A stretch of DNA of 64,000 nt from Streptomyces dengpaensis. GTDB taxonomy: Bacteria > Actinomycetota > Actinomycetes > Streptomycetales > Streptomycetaceae. Both the position numbers and the translations under genes were made by a program. This document shows, piece after piece, positions 32,395-40,310 of the stretch. The notes beneath the pieces were generated by a model. That model did not search any database and was not told the DNA's origin. It worked only from the letters and a program-made list of their open reading frames with translations. The stretch lies in NCBI RefSeq assembly GCF_002946835.1, contig NZ_CP026654.1, positions 12,610-76,609 of the forward strand. The letters are read 5' to 3'. Numbering within the stretch: the first letter of the stretch is position 1; the number at the start of each line of letters is the position of its first letter.

Positions 32395-33251
32395 GGGTGG
32401 AGCTCCTTCGACATGTCGTACTCGTTGATCTCGGTGAGGGTCACGCCGGGCAGCGCGGACCGGCCGATCTCCGCCCAGACGTCGTCGTCGGGCGCCGGGC
32501 CCGCCTCAGGCTTGGGGCCGATCAGCAGCATCGCGAATCCGGCGCCATGCCCGGGGATCGCCTGCATCTCAAGCAGTTCCTCGGGCACGTTCATCAGGGC
32601 CGACAGGCGCTTGATCTTGATGTCGGGTACGGGCTCGCCCTTCTCAATCGCGGTGAGCGCGACGGCGACGCGGCGCCGGTCCTCGATCGCCCGCACCGCG
32701 ATCACGCGCGTGCCCTCCGCGACGCCGTCCTTCTTCGCCGCGTTCAGGGCCCACCACCGGCCCGCCGGATCGTCGGGAATCGCGATGGCGACCTCGGCTT
32801 CGGCGCCCGTGCCGTCTCCGTCGCCCTCGGTGTCCTCGGTCTCGATGACGGGCTCGGGCCACTTCGCGACGCGCTTGGCGAGCTTCCCGGGGCGCAGCCA
32901 CCACACTCCGGCCGTCCACAGCACGGCGACGCCGCCCTGGACCAGGCGGCCCTCGGTTGCGTCCCACGCGAGCTCGGTGATGAGGTTGGAGACGAGCACG
33001 GTGTGCGGCGTCAGGTAGATCGTGTAGACGATCGGCTTCTTCATCGGGTGGGCGAGCTGGAAGCGGGGCGACAGGAACGCCCCGCCCAGTCCGGCCGCGA
33101 TCGTGGTGAGGATCGCGGGCAGGGTGCCGGCGTCGGTGAACAGCCCCGCCGTCATGGCGCTGCCGCCCGCGAGGGTCGCGAGCCGGCCGACGCCGCTGAC
33201 TGCGGCCGAACCGGCGCGGCGGGTGGTCTGGATGTACGTGCGCAGCGGCAT
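32391..33251 (-). CDS. Membrane partner of TraB (split N-terminal part)
   Basis: 286 aa, ATG at 33251 with AAAGGAG about 9 bases upstream (the GTG nearer the site is rejected). Hydrophobic stretches LATLAGGSAMTAGLF, ILTTIAAGLGGAFLS, TVLVSNLITELAW and LVQGGVAVLWTAGVWWL would anchor it. The cytoplasmic C-terminus is alpha/beta (VAVALTAIEKGEPVPDIKI). Coupled to traB by ATGA, so the two probably form one complex replacing a full-length TraB. Confidence 0.72.
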   Translation of the reverse strand: MPLRTYIQTTRRAGSAAVSGVGRLATLAGGSAMTAGLFTDAGTLPAILTTIAAGLGGAFLSPRFQLAHPMKKPIVYTIYLTPHTVLVSNLITELAWDATEGRLVQGGVAVLWTAGVWWLRPGKLAKRVAKWPEPVIETEDTEGDGDGTGAEAEVAIAIPDDPAGRWWALNAAKKDGVAEGTRVIAVRAIEDRRRVAVALTAIEKGEPVPDIKIKRLSALMNVPEELLEMQAIPGHGAGFAMLLIGPKPEAGPAPDDDVWAEIGRSALPGVTLTEINEYDMSKELHP

Positions 33252-33329
33252 CGCCGGCACTCCTTTCAGGTATGCGGAAGGCGCCCGGCCCCTCGTGCGG
33301 GGGCCGGGCGCCTTCAGGGGCGGATTCGG

Positions 33330-33884
33330 TCAGCGGTTGCTGTACCACTCACGTTCGGCGACGTCGGCGGTGCCGGACTGCATCGCCTCGTTCACGTCGC
33401 CGTAGTCGCTCTCGTGGTCACGGGCCGCGTTGTCGAACTCGGTCGACATCTCAGCCGCCTCAGCGGAGAGCGCGTCGGCGAGGGCGAGGGACTCCCGCAT
33501 CGTGGCTGCCGCGTCATGGTGCGAGGAGGTGACCGAGTCGTCGACGGCCAGCGACGCGGCGACGTCGGCAAGCCCGTCGACGGTCTGCGCGCAGTCCTCC
33601 ACGTACGAGTACGCGCCCTTCACGGCCTGCGAGAGCATCCGCATCGCCACCGCCGCGATCCCAAGGCGCGCGATGACGAGCATGAACGTCATCACGTCCG
33701 CGATGACGTCGACGATCCGGCCCCCGTTCAGCGGGGTGACCTCGCCGCCTTCGGCCGGTGCGTCCGTACCCTCGCCCGGGGCGGGCAGGTCGGACGCACC
33801 GGACGCGGTGACCTCCGCGCTGGTCTGCACGTTGGTCGGTTCGATCGCGCCTCCGCTCCCGGAGGCTTCGACTTCAGTGCTCAT
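33330..33884 (-). CDS. Transfer-region protein with one membrane helix
   Basis: 184 aa. Acidic N-terminus, a hydrophobic stretch (IVDVIADVMTFMLVIARLGI) and a long helical C-terminus (TMRESLALADALSAEAAEM). Lies 2 bp after the stop of the upstream long Gly/Lys-rich gene. Unrecognised; part of the tra set by position. Confidence 0.66.
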   Translation of the reverse strand: MSTEVEASGSGGAIEPTNVQTSAEVTASGASDLPAPGEGTDAPAEGGEVTPLNGGRIVDVIADVMTFMLVIARLGIAAVAMRMLSQAVKGAYSYVEDCAQTVDGLADVAASLAVDDSVTSSHHDAAATMRESLALADALSAEAAEMSTEFDNAARDHESDYGDVNEAMQSGTADVAEREWYSNR

Positions 33885-33886
33885 GG

Positions 33887-35878
33887 TCAGGCCCCGCTTC
33901 GGTCGTGGTACTCGCGCTCAGCCGGTGCGACGTGCCCGGCTTCCTTCACCCGGTCGGCGCGCAGCTTGTCGGCTTCGACGGCGGTGTCGCGCGCCGTCAG
34001 GATCGCCTCGGAGGCGCGCGGCAGGGAGTCCCGCAACGCCTCAGCCTTGTCCTGCACGCTGCCGGCCCGCTCCATGAGGCGGATGCACCACATCACGAGG
34101 ACGCCGGGCACCTTCTTCTCGATGCACATCGCGTAGAGCGATTCGAGCCCGGACTTCAGGCCCTCGCACTTCGCGGCAACGAGGTTCATGTGATCGACGC
34201 CCTGAAGGATCTGCTCACCCATCTCTTCGTCGGACTCGATCAGGTCGTACACGGTCAGTTCCGCGTCGACGAACTGGGTGTCGCCGACCTCGCCGACTGC
34301 AACGGCTGTACCCATGACGATCGGGCTCTCTTTCGGTACGGATCGGGTGGGCGTGACCTGACCGGACGATCCGGCGGGCAGCTCCCTGCGACCTGCGGTG
34401 ATACCGGCGGGCTGACGTCGCCGCGGTTCGGGCCGGATGACCTCGACCTCGACCTTGTAGGTGACGTCCCAGCCGGGCGGGGGGCGCAGCCACTCGCCGT
34501 CGCCGCCGGGCATCGACCCGGGGTCGGTCGTGGTGCGGCCCTTCCTGCGCCGCCGACCCGTCCTCGGTCCCGTCGTGCTCCCCTTCGGCTTCGGATTCCG
34601 GCGCCCGCTGCGTGGCTTCTTCGTCCGGGGCGGCTTCGGCGTCTTCTTCGTCCCACCCTTCGAACTGGTCGGCTTGGGCTTCTTGGTCAGGTCGACCTTC
34701 TGGGTCGGGGTCGGCTTCGGTTTCTTGGTCAGGTCGACCTTCTGGGTCGGGGTCGGCTTGGGCTTCTTAGTCAGGTCGACCTTCGAGGTCGGCTTCGGCG
34801 GCGGGGTCGGGGTCGGGGTCGGCTTGGGCTTCTTGGTCAGGTCGACCTTCGAGGTCGGCTTCGGCGTCTTTGGGCTAGTGCCGCCGGCCTTCTCGCGTTC
34901 GCGCTTCGCCTTCCGCTTCTCGGCCCTCCGCTTGCGCCGGTCGGCGGCCTCGGCTGCCGCTTCCTTCCGGGCCGCCGCGCGGTCGGCCAGGTCGGCCTTG
35001 CGCTCATCGGCCGTCGCCTGACGCCCGGCCTTCGCTTCGTCGTTCTTGCGCTGCTGGCGGCCGGTCGCGAGCTTTCCGAGCGTGCCCGGGGACCTCTTCG
35101 CACCGCTCGTTGAGCCCCTGCTCGATCCCGAGCCCGGCCCCGACGATCCGGTGCCGCCTCCGGCCGCGCCCTTCGAGCCCTTGCCCGATGAGCCCGGCCC
35201 CGAGGTACGCGAGCCGCCGCCAGCAGGTCCGTTCTTCGAACCCTTCGGACCCGCGCCCGCACCCGTGCCGCGGCCGCCGGCCCCGGCAGATCCGTTAGCC
35301 GAGCTGCCCCGGCCGCCGCCCTTCGGGGAGGGCCTCTGCTGCTGCCCGAAGGTGCCGCGCCCCGAGCCTCCGCCGGCGCCGGACCCGCCCGAGCGACCGC
35401 CGCCGCCCTTGCCGGTCGCGCCGCGTCCGAACTCGGGCCCGGACTGCGCGCCCTTCTTCGCACCGGCCGCCGCGTTGGTGACCTTCTGCTTGTCGGCCGC
35501 CTCGCGCGCCTTGTCGGCGACGGCGTCGTGATGCTCGCGCCGCGCCTTCAGATAGTTCGCCACCGACCACGTGCCGCGCAGCGCCGCGACGGCGATCGCC
35601 GCCATCGTGACCATCGCCATCGAGGCCGTCGCGCGGGCCGGTGTTCCGGTTCCGCTTGAGGCATTGGCGACCATCTGTGGGGCGACGTCGTCGGGGTCGA
35701 CGGTGCTCGAATCGTCGTCGTCACCGGGGGTCGGGAACGGCAGGAAGAAGTCGGGCGGAGGGGCCAGGTCACCGGCTTCCGGCGGGGGTGGAACCCCGTC
35801 GTCGGGAGCGCCGCCGGGGGGCGCCAGGTTGAGCATGGGGAGCGTGATGACGTCCGCGCCCCGACCGTCGTCGGTCAT
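33887..35878 (-). CDS. Large low-complexity transfer-region protein with Lys/Pro tandem repeats
   Basis: 663 aa, GAGG 8 bases before ATG. One possible membrane helix near residue 90 (MAMVTMAAIAVAALRGTW). Then a long Gly/Ser-rich linker, a basic helix (AADRRKRRAEKRKAKRERE) and four tandem copies of KVDLTKKPKPTPT (DNA 34672-34860). The final ~170 residues fold differently (VDAELTVYDLIESDEEMGE, LYAMCIEKKVPGVLVMWCI). The repeats resemble surface-spanning or DNA-coating linkers. Annotated relatives are often called ATP/GTP-binding, but no P-loop is visible here. Confidence 0.7.
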   Translation of the reverse strand: MTDDGRGADVITLPMLNLAPPGGAPDDGVPPPPEAGDLAPPPDFFLPFPTPGDDDDSSTVDPDDVAPQMVANASSGTGTPARATASMAMVTMAAIAVAALRGTWSVANYLKARREHHDAVADKAREAADKQKVTNAAAGAKKGAQSGPEFGRGATGKGGGGRSGGSGAGGGSGRGTFGQQQRPSPKGGGRGSSANGSAGAGGRGTGAGAGPKGSKNGPAGGGSRTSGPGSSGKGSKGAAGGGTGSSGPGSGSSRGSTSGAKRSPGTLGKLATGRQQRKNDEAKAGRQATADERKADLADRAAARKEAAAEAADRRKRRAEKRKAKREREKAGGTSPKTPKPTSKVDLTKKPKPTPTPTPPPKPTSKVDLTKKPKPTPTQKVDLTKKPKPTPTQKVDLTKKPKPTSSKGGTKKTPKPPRTKKPRSGRRNPKPKGSTTGPRTGRRRRKGRTTTDPGSMPGGDGEWLRPPPGWDVTYKVEVEVIRPEPRRRQPAGITAGRRELPAGSSGQVTPTRSVPKESPIVMGTAVAVGEVGDTQFVDAELTVYDLIESDEEMGEQILQGVDHMNLVAAKCEGLKSGLESLYAMCIEKKVPGVLVMWCIRLMERAGSVQDKAEALRDSLPRASEAILTARDTAVEADKLRADRVKEAGHVAPAEREYHDRSGA
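34672..34860 (-). repeat. Tandem coding repeat, four copies
   Basis: TTCTTGGTCAGGTCGACCTT (plus strand) recurs four times, giving the peptide KVDLTKKPKP. Uneven spacing and variable PTPT tails point to slippage-driven expansion. Confidence 0.8.
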
Positions 35879-35999
35879 CTTTTCGTCCTCACTTGACGTA
35901 ACCGCCCGCCTCGCGTACGCGCGCGCGTGACGCGCGCGTGTGGCAACAGCCGGAGCGGCCGGATTCCTTGATTTGAACGTTGATTTTGAACGCGGAGAG

Positions 36000-36206
36000 T
36001 TACGAGCCGAAGCCCTGCTCCTTCAGGTACTTGCCGAGTTGGTCGGCCATTGACGCCCACATCGGATCGTCGTCGGGAAGGTGCGCTCGGGCCGCGTCGA
36101 GGAGGACGACGACCCGGTCGCGAGGTGTGGCCGCCCCGTTGATCCGGGGCGACCACAGCTCGAAGGTGAGGCGCTTCGTCCGCGCGGGATCTTTGCCCGG
36201 CATCAC
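36000..36206 (-). CDS. Small hypothetical protein
   Basis: 68 aa, MMPGKDPARTKRLTFELWS; start overlaps the upstream stop by 4 bp. Basic N-terminus, helical rest (DRVVVLLDAARAHLPDDD). Unrecognised. Confidence 0.62.
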   Translation of the reverse strand: MMPGKDPARTKRLTFELWSPRINGAATPRDRVVVLLDAARAHLPDDDPMWASMADQLGKYLKEQGFGS

Positions 36207-36673
36207 GCGCCCTTGTTGAGGTGCGCGAAGAACGGGTGCGGGTCCTCAGCGGGTTCCGCTTTCGGCGCAGGTGCGTCGATCTGCGGCTGCCCGCCGCCGG
36301 CCTTCAGCTCTTTCAGGCGCTGCCGCTCGGCTTCCTTCTCGGCCCGCTTCTCGGGCAGTTCCTCGTAGCTGCGCCGGTACCGCGCGCTGTACGTGGTGAG
36401 CTGGACGATCACGTCCTCGAGGTCGGCGACGACCTTCTCGAGCGGCCGGACCGTGTGGTGCGCCCGCAGTTTCGCCTGAAACGGCAGGTCACCGGGCAGC
36501 TTGTCGGCCTCTTTCAGGTCGGCCTCGATCTCGGCGAGCAGGGCCTTCGACTCTGCGAGCAGGGGGGCGAGGTACTGCCGGCGCTGCTCGATGAACACGC
36601 GTCGCTTCTCCGGGCCTTCCGCAAGCAGGTCAGGCGTCCACACGCCTTTGTTGGGCTTCCTCGTCTCGCTCAT
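36203..36673 (-). CDS. Coiled-coil protein
   Basis: 156 aa, AAAGGAG before ATG. Charged heptads (ALLAEIEADLKEADKLPGD, RRSYEELPEKRAEKEAERQ) indicate a coiled coil. Coupled to the 68-aa gene. Role in transfer inferred only from position. Confidence 0.66.
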   Translation of the reverse strand: MSETRKPNKGVWTPDLLAEGPEKRRVFIEQRRQYLAPLLAESKALLAEIEADLKEADKLPGDLPFQAKLRAHHTVRPLEKVVADLEDVIVQLTTYSARYRRSYEELPEKRAEKEAERQRLKELKAGGGQPQIDAPAPKAEPAEDPHPFFAHLNKGA

Positions 36674-36814
36674 CAGGGTTTTGCTCCTTTACAGGGTGGT
36701 GCGATCCGGATCGGGGGAGGCTTGGGGCGGCGTTTCGGCGCCTTCACCGCGTCCCCGAGTTGTCAGCAGCAGCTCGGGGGCCGGTGGAACCGTCGAAACA
36801 GCGGTTCGTGCAGG

Positions 36815-38536
36815 TCACTGCCCGGGGCGGTAGCCGCTGGCGAGCAGTTCGGCCGCCTCCTGGCGGTACTTCGAGGCCGTGTCCGTGGAGGACACCGCCG
36901 TCTCGCGCTGGACGTCGGCGATCGAGACCACCCGGGACAGCGCGGGGTGGATTTCGTCCGTGCCCAGGCCGACCGTCACCAGGCCGGCCGCGAGCGCCAT
37001 GCGCGCGACCTTGCGGACCGCCCGCTCGCGCGAGGTGAGCTTCGCCTCGTCTTCCATTTCGACCGCGCGCCGCTCGACTTCGGCGACGGCGAGCCGCGTT
37101 TCGGCAGCAGCCATCTCCGTTTCGGCCTCGCGCAGCCGGGCGGCCTGGACGTTGGCGTCAGCAGCCGCCCTGCGGTCGTTCTCCTGCGCCGCCAGCCGGT
37201 CGGCTTCGGCAGCGCGGCGGCGCGTTTCGGCAGCGGCCATCTCCGTTTCGGCAGCACGCCGATCGGCTTCGGCAGCACGCTCGCGAGCCTCAGCGATCTC
37301 CGCCGTCTCGATCGCCTGTGCCTCCGCCGCGGCGACCCGGTCGGCCTCCGCCGCTGCCTTCCGCTTCTCCGCCGCGCGCCGCTCCAGTTCGGCCGTTTCC
37401 AGGTCGGCGGCAGCCGCCGTGCGGCGCTCCTGGGCTTCCTTGCGCTCCGCCTCCGCCTCACGGGCGCGGGCTTCGGCGACCAGGGCGGTTTCCAGCGCCT
37501 TCTCCTCCAGCTCAGCGGCCCGCTCTGCGGCGCTGGCCTGGGCTCGGGCGTAGGCGCGGGCCTGAGCGGTCGTGCCTTCCACCCGGGCGCGGACGGCTTC
37601 GAGTTCGCCGCCTGCCTCCAGCCGGTCGGCTTCGGCCTTCTTCTGCGCGACCTCCCGCCGCGTCTCCGCGTCCAGGTGCCGGCGCTCGGCTTCCTCCGCC
37701 CGCTCCTCAGCCTGGCGTTCCTGCTGCTCAGGCATCGCGAGGGCCTGCGCGACGGTGTAGCCGTAGGCGGCCATCTTCATCGGCAGCCGCTCATCCTCGG
37801 ACGCCTTGTTCAGGTCGCCCTTGTACTTGCGCTTGAGCCACTGCTCGTAGGCGGTGAGGTCCTGCTGACGGCGGATCATCTCCGGGTAGGAGGTGACCCC
37901 GTACAGCCTCATCCGGCGGTAGAACTTCGGGGTCGCCAGCGGGGCGAGGATCCAACGGTGCAGCGGGATGCGGTCGGCGTGCGTACCCGCTTCGAGCTGC
38001 GCCTTCTTGATGAACAGCCGCCGTGCCGCCTCCACGCCGATCACGAAGAGGACCGGCATGACGCCGTGCGAGGCGGACTGGACCGGGTCGTTGCCGACCG
38101 CCCCCTGCGAGGACGCGTTGAACCACACGGTGGCGCCAGTCATGCCGTGCGCGGCCATCCGCAGCACCGGCCACGGGATGCCCTTGAGGATCAGGTACAG
38201 GTCCAGGGCCAGGAACGCCAGGATCGAAGCGTCCACGCCGATCGGGAACCAGGGCGCGAGGCCCTCGCTGAATCCCCAGCTCAAAGCAACTTTGGCGAGG
38301 GTGTCGTACGACATAGCGAAGCCGATGGCGCCGACCAGCGTGCCGAAGACCGCTGCGACGTACGGCAGGGCGGCCGTGAAGCGGTCCCGCTTGGGCTTGA
38401 TCCGGTTCCGCTTCCGTGTCTCCGAAACGCCCCCGGCCGCTCCCGAAACGAACTCGGGTGCGTCCGAAACGGCGGTCGGCGTCCTCGAAACAGGGGTGTC
38501 GGGTGCCGCAGTCTGCGGCATGTCGGTGATCGTCAT
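36815..38536 (-). CDS. DUF2637 membrane protein with long coiled-coil rod (SpdB-like)
   Basis: 573 aa, CCGGAGG before ATG. Residues about 50-160 are DUF2637: FTAALPYVAAVFGTLVGAI, WFPIGVDASILAFLALDLY, LRMAAHGMTGATVWFNASS and a fourth helix ending VIGVEAARRLFI, four membrane passes. From about 280 to 520 the chain is an Ala/Glu/Arg coiled coil with 7-residue periodicity (AETEMAAAETRRRAAEADR). DUF2637 proteins accompany TraB in Streptomyces elements and are thought to help spread. The N-terminus carries VS-heptads coded by a phased DNA repeat (see 38422). Confidence 0.82.
   Translation of the reverse strand: MTITDMPQTAAPDTPVSRTPTAVSDAPEFVSGAAGGVSETRKRNRIKPKRDRFTAALPYVAAVFGTLVGAIGFAMSYDTLAKVALSWGFSEGLAPWFPIGVDASILAFLALDLYLILKGIPWPVLRMAAHGMTGATVWFNASSQGAVGNDPVQSASHGVMPVLFVIGVEAARRLFIKKAQLEAGTHADRIPLHRWILAPLATPKFYRRMRLYGVTSYPEMIRRQQDLTAYEQWLKRKYKGDLNKASEDERLPMKMAAYGYTVAQALAMPEQQERQAEERAEEAERRHLDAETRREVAQKKAEADRLEAGGELEAVRARVEGTTAQARAYARAQASAAERAAELEEKALETALVAEARAREAEAERKEAQERRTAAAADLETAELERRAAEKRKAAAEADRVAAAEAQAIETAEIAEARERAAEADRRAAETEMAAAETRRRAAEADRLAAQENDRRAAADANVQAARLREAETEMAAAETRLAVAEVERRAVEMEDEAKLTSRERAVRKVARMALAAGLVTVGLGTDEIHPALSRVVSIADVQRETAVSSTDTASKYRQEAAELLASGYRPGQ
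38422..38492. repeat. Phased 8-bp repeat array I (21-bp period)
   Basis: CCGAAACG at 38422, 38443 and 38464 plus TCGAAACA at 38485: four units at exactly 21-bp steps, within the first codons of the DUF2637 gene. Array II continues upstream of its start. Candidate TraB-recognition (clt) or operator site; could also be a coding heptad (VSxxxxx). Confidence 0.6.
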
Positions 38537-38558
38537 GAGGGCCTCCGGAGGGGGTCGT

Positions 38559-38798
38559 TCAGGGGGTGGGCGAAACGGTGGGGGCCGCTCCCGAAACGCG
38601 GGCGGCTGCTCCCGAAACGGCGGTCGGCGGAGCCGAAATCGGCCCCGAGGGGCCGTTGCCTTCCCGGAGCGGGCCGTGCTGAAAAGCCGTCGCCCGTGGT
38701 GCGGGCGGCGGGTCCGGGGGAGTGCTGGGGGGCGGGATCGAAACTGTCCGTGGCTCCCGCCGGGCGGGAGCGAAAGGGACTGTCCGACTCCCCGTCAC
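38559..38798 (-). CDS. Possible 79-aa Pro/Ala-rich protein
   Basis: MTGSRTVPFAPARREPRTV to VSGAAPTVSPTP. Its C-terminal VSGAA heptads mirror those in the next gene but in a different frame. No clear ribosome site; may be an artefact of the phased repeat and high GC. Confidence 0.3.
   Translation of the reverse strand: MTGSRTVPFAPARREPRTVSIPPPSTPPDPPPAPRATAFQHGPLREGNGPSGPISAPPTAVSGAAARVSGAAPTVSPTP
38570..38640. repeat. Phased 8-bp repeat array II (21-bp period)
   Basis: GCGAAACG at 38570, CCGAAACG at 38591 and 38612, CCGAAATC at 38633, again exactly 21 bp apart, 34 bp and more upstream of the DUF2637 start codon. Confidence 0.6.
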
Positions 38799-38853
38799 CG
38801 CCCGACCCGGCCCGCCGTGGTGCGGCGGTCGGTGCGAGCGGATCAGGCAGTCG

Positions 38854-39114
38854 TCAGGCCGTGATCGCGAGGGGACGGTGCGGGTCGATGACCCGGCCGT
38901 CGGGGAGCAGCTCGCCGGTGTCGTCGAAAACCACGACGTCGTTGCACAGCAGGCTCCAGCCCTGCTCCGGGTGGCCGGCCACGACGCGGGCGGCCTCCGC
39001 CGCCGGGCTGTCGGCCGACGGGCACTTCGGGGTGTGCGTGCACAGCGAGTCCGGCAGCCGGGTGGTGCCGGTGGCGGTCGTCGCGGTGTCGAGCTGGGTG
39101 GTCGTCGTGCCCAT
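38854..39114 (-). CDS. DUF5999 family protein
   Basis: 86 aa. CTHTPKCPSADSPAAEAAR, VVAGHPEQGWSLLCNDVVVF and DTGELLPDGRVIDPHRP are the hallmark strings of DUF5999, a small cytoplasmic Streptomyces family of unknown function, often on plasmids. AGGGAGG before ATG. Confidence 0.85.
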   Translation of the reverse strand: MGTTTTQLDTATTATGTTRLPDSLCTHTPKCPSADSPAAEAARVVAGHPEQGWSLLCNDVVVFDDTGELLPDGRVIDPHRPLAITA

Positions 39115-39160
39115 CAGGGCCTCCCTGGGCTGTCGGTCCGGGCTGTCCGGCTCCCCGTCA

Positions 39161-39203
39161 CCGCCCGTCCCGGCCGCCGTGGTGCGGCGGCCGGGACGGG
39201 CGG
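39161..39203. terminator. Hairpin after WhiB gene
   Basis: 18-bp perfect stem CCGCCCGTCCCGGCCGCC, 7-nt loop. The surrounding ~70 bp (CTCCCCGTCACCGCCCG ... GCGGATCAGGCAG) recurs at 38788-38850 after the DUF5999 gene. Confidence 0.72.
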
Positions 39204-39225
39204 ATCAGGCAGCCGCCAGAACGGA

Positions 39226-39549
39226 TCAGGCGGAGGCGTTGCGGGCGCGCTGGCGGTCGCGGGCCTCACGGCGCTTGATGCGGCGGCGCTCGTTCTCGCT
39301 CATGCCGCCCGACACGCCGTGCGTCTGGCCGGTCTCCAGCGTCCAGGCGGCGCACGTCTCCAACACGGGGCACCTGCGGCAGACCGCCTTGGCCTCATCA
39401 ATCTGGAGCAGCGCCGGGCCGGTGTTGCCGATGGGGAAGAACAGCTCGGGGTCCTCCTGGGCGCAAGCGCCCCGGGCCCGCCAGTTGCTGTTGACCGGCA
39501 GGTCGGCGGAGGGGGACTGGGCGGTGCGTACGATGGAAGAGCGGTTCAT
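39226..39549 (-). CDS. WhiB-family (Wbl) iron-sulfur regulator
   Basis: 107 aa, MNRSSIVRTAQ, GGGAGG before ATG. The four cluster-binding cysteines C29, C57, C60 and C66 (GACAQEDPELFFP, AVCRRCPVLETCAAW) are present, followed by the turn GVSGG (usually GVWGG) and a basic DNA-contacting tail RRRIKRREARDRQR. Wbl proteins bind a [4Fe-4S] cluster and partner with the main sigma factor; plasmid copies can affect host development or redox response. The Trp-to-Ser change in the turn is worth noting. Confidence 0.88.
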   Translation of the reverse strand: MNRSSIVRTAQSPSADLPVNSNWRARGACAQEDPELFFPIGNTGPALLQIDEAKAVCRRCPVLETCAAWTLETGQTHGVSGGMSENERRRIKRREARDRQRARNASA

Positions 39550-39584
39550 CAGGGCCTCCCAGAAGGTCCGTTGTTGTGTACGAG

Positions 39585-39614
39585 ACAGCCCCAGGGCGGC
39601 CACCCTGGGGCTGT
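39585..39614. terminator. Hairpin upstream of WhiB gene
   Basis: 12-bp stem ACAGCCCCAGGG, 6-nt loop, just before the WhiB ribosome site; could end transcription from the small-ORF cluster. Confidence 0.65.
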
Positions 39615-39715
39615 GTGCGTTCTAGCGACGGCCGGACGGCCAGAGCGGGGTGACATCCCGACGCTCTCCGCCGGCCCCGCCCGGTGAGGGCGGAGACGAC
39701 GGGCAATGCCGGAGG

Positions 39716-39904
39716 TCAGCGGCGCTGCTGCTTCTGCCGGGCCTGGTAGGCGTCCTGGAGCCGGGCGAAGCGCTCGTGGATCGGCGCCCCGCCCACGCAC
39801 TCCTGACCGTCCTGGCAGGCCTCGCAGTTGGTGGTGTGCTCGGTGGAGTCCTGGAACGCCTTCATGTAGCGGACGTACAGGTCATCCGTCTGACGGGCGG
39901 TCAT
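39716..39904 (-). CDS. Small Cys-containing protein, 62 aa
   Basis: MTARQTDDLYVRYMKAFQD, CEACQDGQEC, then a helical basic tail. CxxC...C could bind a metal. ATG overlaps the upstream micro-ORF stop. Confidence 0.62.
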   Translation of the reverse strand: MTARQTDDLYVRYMKAFQDSTEHTTNCEACQDGQECVGGAPIHERFARLQDAYQARQKQQRR

Positions 39905-39990
39905 CGGCGGTTGTCCTCCGACCGCTTGTTCTGCTCCGCGTTCTTCCGCGAGAGCTCCGCGCGCTCCGCGTCAGTCAGGCTGGTGATCAC
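39901..39990 (-). CDS. 29-aa micro-ORF
   Basis: GTG at 39990 behind GGGAGG; ITSLTDAERAELSRKNAEQ. 4-bp overlaps on both sides (GTGA and ATGA) make it part of a coupled chain with the 58-aa and 62-aa ORFs. Confidence 0.5.
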   Translation of the reverse strand: MITSLTDAERAELSRKNAEQNKRSEDNRR

Positions 39991-40163
39991 GCCGCCACCT
40001 CCCAACCGGCAAGCGCCGGGGCGGTGTTGGGCAGGAGCACCAGGACGACGTCGACGCGGACGGCGTCCTCGGGCTCGTAGCCCTCGGCTTCGTCCTCTTC
40101 CTCGATGTCGTCGATGATCCCGGCCCGCGGCTTCAGCGCGGAGCGTGCCATGCTGTTCTGCAT
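39987..40163 (-). CDS. 58-aa acidic peptide
   Basis: MQNSMARSALKPRAGIIDD then an acidic run (IEEEDEAEGYEPED) and a hydrophobic end (VDVVLVLLPNTAPALAGW). GGAGG five bases before ATG. Absent from ordinary ORF lists because of its size. First member of the coupled micro-ORF chain. Confidence 0.58.
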   Translation of the reverse strand: MQNSMARSALKPRAGIIDDIEEEDEAEGYEPEDAVRVDVVLVLLPNTAPALAGWEVAA

Positions 40164-40185
40164 CAGGTCCTCCAGACAGGTCCTG

Positions 40186-40220
40186 GACAGCCCCCGGGAT
40201 CCCTAGTCCCTGGGGCTGTC
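40186..40220. terminator. Hairpin upstream of 58-aa ORF
   Basis: GACAGCCCC / GGGGCTGTC with further pairing inside; related in sequence to the hairpin at 39585. Confidence 0.6.
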
Positions 40221-40245
40221 GCCGTTCTGGCTGCCGTACGAGCAG

Positions 40246-40292
40246 CCACGGCCCCGGCCGACCCGAGGTAATCGGGTCGGCCGGGGCCGTGG
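40246..40292. terminator. 21-bp perfect hairpin after 40311 gene
   Basis: The left arm begins CCACGGCCCCGGCC; 21 paired bases around a 5-nt loop. The first 14 bases of the stem and the preceding CCGTACGAGCAG are repeated at 40905-40960. Confidence 0.82.
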
Positions 40293-40310
40293 TCGATCGT
40301 GCGACGCTGG

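Noticed and set aside
36221-39625. 1134-aa open frame on the plus strand
   Set aside because: Antisense shadow of the DUF2637, DUF5999 and WhiB genes; Arg/Gly/Leu-rich with no motif.
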